Assembly (NCBI RefSeq): GCF_002338065.1
Contig: NZ_DDHJ01000023.1
Location: 85,174 to 149,173, forward strand
Source of the DNA: Pseudomonas sp. UBA1879
GTDB lineage: Bacteria > Pseudomonadota > Gammaproteobacteria > Pseudomonadales > Pseudomonadaceae
Length of the DNA stretch: 64,000 nucleotides
Reading direction: 5' to 3'
Of this stretch, positions 60,360-64,000 are shown piece after piece (position 1 is the stretch's first letter; each line of letters opens with the position of its first letter). The translations under genes were made by a program, and so were the position numbers. The notes below the pieces were generated by a model that saw only the letters and a list, made by a program, of their open reading frames with translations, was not told the origin of the DNA and did no database searches.

Positions 60360-61469
60360 ATGTCCGCGATTACTGTAGATCCAGCCACACATTCCGCGCC
60401 CTTGTCGGCCGCGGCGTTGTCCGAACTTGCCCAATCGATCAAGGAATGGGGGCGCGAACTCGGCTTTCAACAAGTGGGCATCTCGGGGCTGGATCTGGCG
60501 GAACATGAGCAGCATCTGGAGCGCTGGCTCGAAGCCGGGTATCACGGCGAGATGGACTATATGGCAGCGCACGGCAGCAAACGTTCGCATCCGGACGAAC
60601 TGGTGCCGGGCACGCTGCGGGTTGTCTCGCTGCGCATGGATTATCTGCCGGGCGATACGCAAATGGCGCAGTTACTCGCTCAGCCGGAAAAGGCCTACGT
60701 GTCGCGCTATGCGTTAGGCCGCGATTATCACAAACTCATCCGCAAACGCGTGCAACAACTCGCCGAGCGCATTCAGCAGGTGATCGGAGCCTTTGGTTTT
60801 CGGGCGTTCGTCGACAGCGCACCGGTCCTGGAAAAGGCGATTGCCGAACAAGCCGGGCTCGGCTGGATTGGCAAAAACACGCTGGTGCTCAATCGTAAAG
60901 CCGGGAGTTACTTTTTCCTGAGCGAGTTGTTCGTCGATCTCCCCCTGCCGACCGACGCCCCCCATGTGTCCGAACATTGCGGTCGTTGCACGGCCTGCCT
61001 GGACGTGTGCCCGACCAACGCCTTCATTGGGCCATACGTGCTGGACGCCCGGCGCTGCATCTCCTACCTGACCATCGAGCTGAAGACGTCGATTCCCGAG
61101 GAACTGCGTTCAATGATCGGCAATCGGGTATTTGGCTGTGACGACTGCCAGATCGTTTGCCCCTGGAACCGCTTTGCCCGCCCCACAGATCAGAACGATT
61201 TCAAACCACGCCATGGCCTCGACAACGCCGAACTGACGACGCTGTTTTTGTGGGACGAAGACACTTTCCTCAGCAACACCGAAGGTTCGCCACTGCGACG
61301 CGCGGGGTATGAGCGTTGGCTGAGAAACCTGGCCGTCGGGCTCGGCAATGCACCTTCGTCAATTCCGGTTATTGAGGCTTTGAAAGCGCGACGCGAGCAC
61401 CCGTCAGAGATGGTGCGCGAGCATGTAGAGTGGGCGTTGCGACAGCACGGCATCTGTCAGCCAACGTAA
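60360..61469 (+). CDS. queG: Epoxyqueuosine reductase QueG
   Basis: QueG carries out the last step of queuosine synthesis, reducing epoxyqueuosine in tRNA using cobalamin and two 4Fe-4S clusters. The 369-residue protein has the catalytic/cobalamin region (EKAIAEQAGLGWIGKNTLVL), two cluster motifs CGRCTACLDVCPT and CDDCQIVCPWN, and a HEAT-like C terminus. The start at 60360 is the first methionine of the similarity; the frame extends upstream through the divergent nnr gene. It appears to be a single-gene unit. Confidence 0.95.
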   Translation: MSAITVDPATHSAPLSAAALSELAQSIKEWGRELGFQQVGISGLDLAEHEQHLERWLEAGYHGEMDYMAAHGSKRSHPDELVPGTLRVVSLRMDYLPGDTQMAQLLAQPEKAYVSRYALGRDYHKLIRKRVQQLAERIQQVIGAFGFRAFVDSAPVLEKAIAEQAGLGWIGKNTLVLNRKAGSYFFLSELFVDLPLPTDAPHVSEHCGRCTACLDVCPTNAFIGPYVLDARRCISYLTIELKTSIPEELRSMIGNRVFGCDDCQIVCPWNRFARPTDQNDFKPRHGLDNAELTTLFLWDEDTFLSNTEGSPLRRAGYERWLRNLAVGLGNAPSSIPVIEALKARREHPSEMVREHVEWALRQHGICQPT

Positions 61470-61473
61470 AGCC

Positions 61474-61560
61474 TGTAGGAGTGAGCGTGCTCGCGATAGG
61501 GTCCTTTCATACGCTGCATCTTTGAATGTGTCGAAGCATCGCGAGCGAGCTCACTCGTAC
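61474..61560. repeat. REP doublet, TGTAGGAG type
   Basis: TGTAGGAGTGAGCGTGCTCG at its left end pairs imperfectly with CGAGCGAGCTCACTCGTAC at its right end, around a spacer of about 40 nt. It lies between the convergent queG and TRIC channel genes. Confidence 0.75.
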
Positions 61561-61584
61561 GGACGTCTGCACTCAGTCTCAAAC

Positions 61585-62196
61585 TCAATGCCCGTCCTTG
61601 TACACAAACTTGGGCATTTCCCATCGATATCGAATCGCCAACAGACGCAGCAGCAACCCACCCGACAGCGTAATCAGCGTGCCTTGTTCGATGGGCAAAC
61701 CCTGCCACTGACACAGCAAAAAGCACCAGGCCGCTGCGAACGAGACACTGGCATACAGCTCGCGTCGGAAGATCAGCGGGATATCGTTACAGAAGATATC
61801 GCGCAGGATGCCGCCAAAGGTTCCGGTGATCACGCCGCTGACTGCCGCGACCATCATGCCCAATCCCATGTCCAGGGCCGTGGTGCAGCCGATGATCGTG
61901 AATGCCACCAGACCTAGGGCGTCAAGCACCAGGAACAGCGAGCGCAGATGGCGCATGAGCGGCGCGATCAAGATCGTCAACAGCGCCGCGACCGTCGTGA
62001 GAATCAAGTATTCAGGATGTTTAACCCACGTCAGCGGGTAGTGCCCCAGCAGCACGTCGCGCACCGAACCGCCACCCAGCGCCGTAATGCAGGCGATCAG
62101 CACCACACCGAACCAATCCATGCCCCGACGGCCAGCTGACAGCGCGCCGGTCATGGCTTCGGCAGTGATAGCGATCAGATAAAGCATCAGCAGCAT
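61585..62196 (-). CDS. TRIC-family cation channel (YicG/UPF0126)
   Basis: This 203-residue inner-membrane protein has seven predicted helices in two repeats, each beginning with a glycine-rich helix (MTGALSAGRRGMDWFGVVLI, VAFTIIGCTTALDMGLG) and containing GGGSVRDVLLG and GGILRDIFCNDIP. These are the twin repeats of prokaryotic TRIC-type channels, which pass potassium or sodium as trimers. I chose the ATG at 62196, where homology begins; the frame can be extended 27 residues to 62277. Physiological role in bacteria is not established. Confidence 0.9.
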   Translation of the reverse strand: MLLMLYLIAITAEAMTGALSAGRRGMDWFGVVLIACITALGGGSVRDVLLGHYPLTWVKHPEYLILTTVAALLTILIAPLMRHLRSLFLVLDALGLVAFTIIGCTTALDMGLGMMVAAVSGVITGTFGGILRDIFCNDIPLIFRRELYASVSFAAAWCFLLCQWQGLPIEQGTLITLSGGLLLRLLAIRYRWEMPKFVYKDGH

Positions 62197-62331
62197 GGTG
62201 GCGATCCGTGCGAAAAAGGCGGCGTAACGAGAACGCTTCAGGCGCTTGCTTGCCCGCGATAGCTTGTTACCGGCCAAGTATTGGTTAACCGGGACGCTGT
62301 TATCACGGCAAGCGAGCGCCTACAGGACGAG

Positions 62332-62868
62332 TCAGACCTTGATGAAATGCTCGCGATAGAACCGCAGCTCGGCGATGGATTCACGAATGTCGTCCAATGC
62401 GAGGTGGGTGCTGCCTTTCTTGAATTTCAGCTCCGGCGACCAGCGCGCGGCCAGCTCCTTGAGCGTCGAGACGTCGAGGTTGCGGTAGTGGAAATAGTTT
62501 TCCAGAATCGGCATGCGCTTATAAAGGAAGCGCCGATCCTGACAGATGCTGTTGCCGCAGATCGGCGAGCTGCGCTCGGGCACCCATTGTTTGATGAAGT
62601 CCAATGTCAGGGCTTCGGCTTCGGCAGTGGAAATCGTGCTCTCGCGCACGCGTTGGGTCAGGCCCGAACCGCCGTGCTGACGGGTGTTCCACTCGTCCAT
62701 GCCATTGAGCAGCTCATCGCTTTGATGCACGGCGATGACCGGGCCTTCGGCCAGCGTGTTCAATTCGCTGTCGGTGATGATGGTCGCCATTTCGATGATG
62801 ACGTCGGTATCAGGGTCCAGACCGGTCATTTCCAGGTCGATCCAGATCAGATTCTGCTTGTTCTGCAT
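62332..62868 (-). CDS. orn: Oligoribonuclease
   Basis: Orn degrades 2-5 nt RNAs and is essential in many pseudomonads because it also clears pGpG from cyclic-di-GMP turnover. The 178-residue DEDDh exonuclease begins MQNKQNLIWIDLEMTGLDP with the first Asp and Glu ligands, has the second Asp in GNSICQDRRFL and the His/Asp in HLALDDIRESI. It is divergent from rsgA, the usual gammaproteobacterial pairing. Confidence 0.97.
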   Translation of the reverse strand: MQNKQNLIWIDLEMTGLDPDTDVIIEMATIITDSELNTLAEGPVIAVHQSDELLNGMDEWNTRQHGGSGLTQRVRESTISTAEAEALTLDFIKQWVPERSSPICGNSICQDRRFLYKRMPILENYFHYRNLDVSTLKELAARWSPELKFKKGSTHLALDDIRESIAELRFYREHFIKV

Positions 62869-62980
62869 ATGTCGGCTCCTAAGCGTAGGCGCGCAGTTTA
62901 GCGTAGGTAGGCGTGTTAGACTCCCGGCGTTTCACTCAATCAGCAGCTTTACGTTTCATAAAACGGATCACTGAACACCC

Positions 62981-64000
62981 ATGGCCAAACGCCAACTCAA
63001 CCGCCGCCAGAACTGGCGCATCGAAAAGATTCAAGGCGAGCGCGCTGCCCGTGCCGCCAAACGTGAATCGCAAGCCCTTGAAACGCTGGAAGGCGGTGAC
63101 CTGGGTCCCGAGCAGACGGGACTGGTCATCGCGCATTTCGGTGTTCAGGTGGAAGTCGAGGCGCAAGAAGGTGAGCTCAGCGGTCAGGTGTTTCGGTGTC
63201 ACTTGCGCGCCAATCTGCCGGCCCTGGTGACAGGGGACAAGGTCGTCTGGCGTGCGGGCAATCAGGGCATTGGCGTGATCGTCGCCCAGTTGCCGCGCAA
63301 CACCGAGCTGTGCCGCCCTGATACGCGCGGCCAGCTCAAGCCGGTGGCCGCCAACGTCGACATGATCGTTATCGTATTCGCGCCCGCGCCCGAGCCTCAC
63401 GCCAACCTGATCGACCGCTATCTGGTGGCCGCAGAGCATGCAGGCATTCGCCCGTTGTTGCTGCTGAACAAATTCGACCTGATCAATGACGAGAACGCCC
63501 CGGCGTTAAACGCACTGCTGGCGGTGTATCGGACATTGGGCTACCCAGTGCTGGAAGTGTCGGCCCATCACGGCGACGGCATGCAACAGTTGCAAGACCT
63601 GCTCGACAGTCACATCAGCGTGTTCGTCGGTCAATCGGGGGTGGGCAAATCGTCGCTGGTCAATAGTCTCCTGCCGGAAGTCGGCACGCGGGTCGGGCCG
63701 TTGTCGGAATATTCCGGGCAAGGCACGCACACCACAACCACCGCCCGCCTGTTCCACTTCCCCCGAGGCGGCGACCTGATCGACTCCCCCGGCATCCGCG
63801 AATTCGGCTTGGGTCATGTGAGTCGTGCCGACGTCGAAGCCGGGTTCATCGAATTCAACGACCTGATCGGCCGCTGCCGCTTCCGCGACTGCAAACATGA
63901 CCGCGAACCCGGCTGTGCCCTGCTCAAAGGCCTGGAAGATGGCACCGTGCAGCAGCAACGGATGAACAGCTACCGCTCGATCATCGCGAGTTTGCCGGAT
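62981..64000 (+). CDS. rsgA: Ribosome small subunit GTPase RsgA (3' end outside window)
   Basis: RsgA is a circularly permuted GTPase that matures the 30S subunit. 340 codons are visible from the ATG, and the gene must end just beyond the edge (the usual length is about 343). It starts MAKRQLNRRQNWRIEKIQGE with an OB domain (about residues 35-115), then G4 LLLNKFD, G1 GQSGVGKSSL near 220, G3 DSPGIREFG, and the zinc-finger C-R-F-R-D-C-K-H...C near 300. The 112-bp gap to orn carries both promoters. Confidence 0.95.
   Translation, partial: MAKRQLNRRQNWRIEKIQGERAARAAKRESQALETLEGGDLGPEQTGLVIAHFGVQVEVEAQEGELSGQVFRCHLRANLPALVTGDKVVWRAGNQGIGVIVAQLPRNTELCRPDTRGQLKPVAANVDMIVIVFAPAPEPHANLIDRYLVAAEHAGIRPLLLLNKFDLINDENAPALNALLAVYRTLGYPVLEVSAHHGDGMQQLQDLLDSHISVFVGQSGVGKSSLVNSLLPEVGTRVGPLSEYSGQGTHTTTTARLFHFPRGGDLIDSPGIREFGLGHVSRADVEAGFIEFNDLIGRCRFRDCKHDREPGCALLKGLEDGTVQQQRMNSYRSIIASLPD

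Overview
The window is a chromosomal segment of a Pseudomonas, most likely of the P. fluorescens / P. syringae lineage. The evidence is gene order and protein sequence: a braC-braDEFG type livKHMGF operon, amaA-amaB next to pncB-nadE-azurin, the dnaB-rplI-rpsR-rpsF-rlmB-rnr block, the purA-hisZ-hflC-hflK-hflX-hfq-miaA-mutL-amiB-tsaE-nnr-queG block, and orn/rsgA. Palindromic REP elements built on TGTAGGAG or TGTGGGAG arms are scattered between genes.

Layout. 1-1.9 kb: an SDR oxidoreductase and a 0.9-kb gene-free stretch with four DnaA-box-like sites. 1.9-7.4 kb: the branched-chain amino acid ABC transporter (livF, livG, livM, livH, livK, all minus) behind a consensus sigma-54 promoter and a phased repeat array. 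7.4-15.7 kb: amaA and amaB (L-pipecolate / aminoadipate semialdehyde steps of lysine catabolism) with a divergent LysR regulator, then pncB and nadE (NAD synthesis), a short DUF1338 dioxygenase-like gene, and azurin. 16.0-22.8 kb: a three-gene cassette (transglutaminase, circularly permuted ATP-grasp fused to an alpha-E domain, transglutaminase fused to DUF2126) that looks like a peptide-ligation or peptide-tagging system of unknown product.

23.2-31.6 kb is an accessory type VI secretion island without structural genes: PAAR, an unrecognised protein, VgrG, a Tle5-type phospholipase D effector, a Sel1-repeat lipoprotein (likely immunity) and a small membrane protein. It ends in an IS66 transposase remnant and a broken second copy of the immunity gene. 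After ygiQ comes a lone TccC-like RHS toxin gene (34.2-37.1 kb) with no TcA or TcB partner in view.

37.1-64 kb is mostly core genome: DNA replication, ribosomal proteins, RNA processing, two tandem tRNA-Leu(CAG) genes, a chemoreceptor, purA, hisZ, the HflKC complex, Hfq, tRNA modification (miaA, tsaE, queG), mismatch repair, a septal amidase, metabolite repair, a TRIC-type channel, oligoribonuclease and rsgA, which runs off the right edge.
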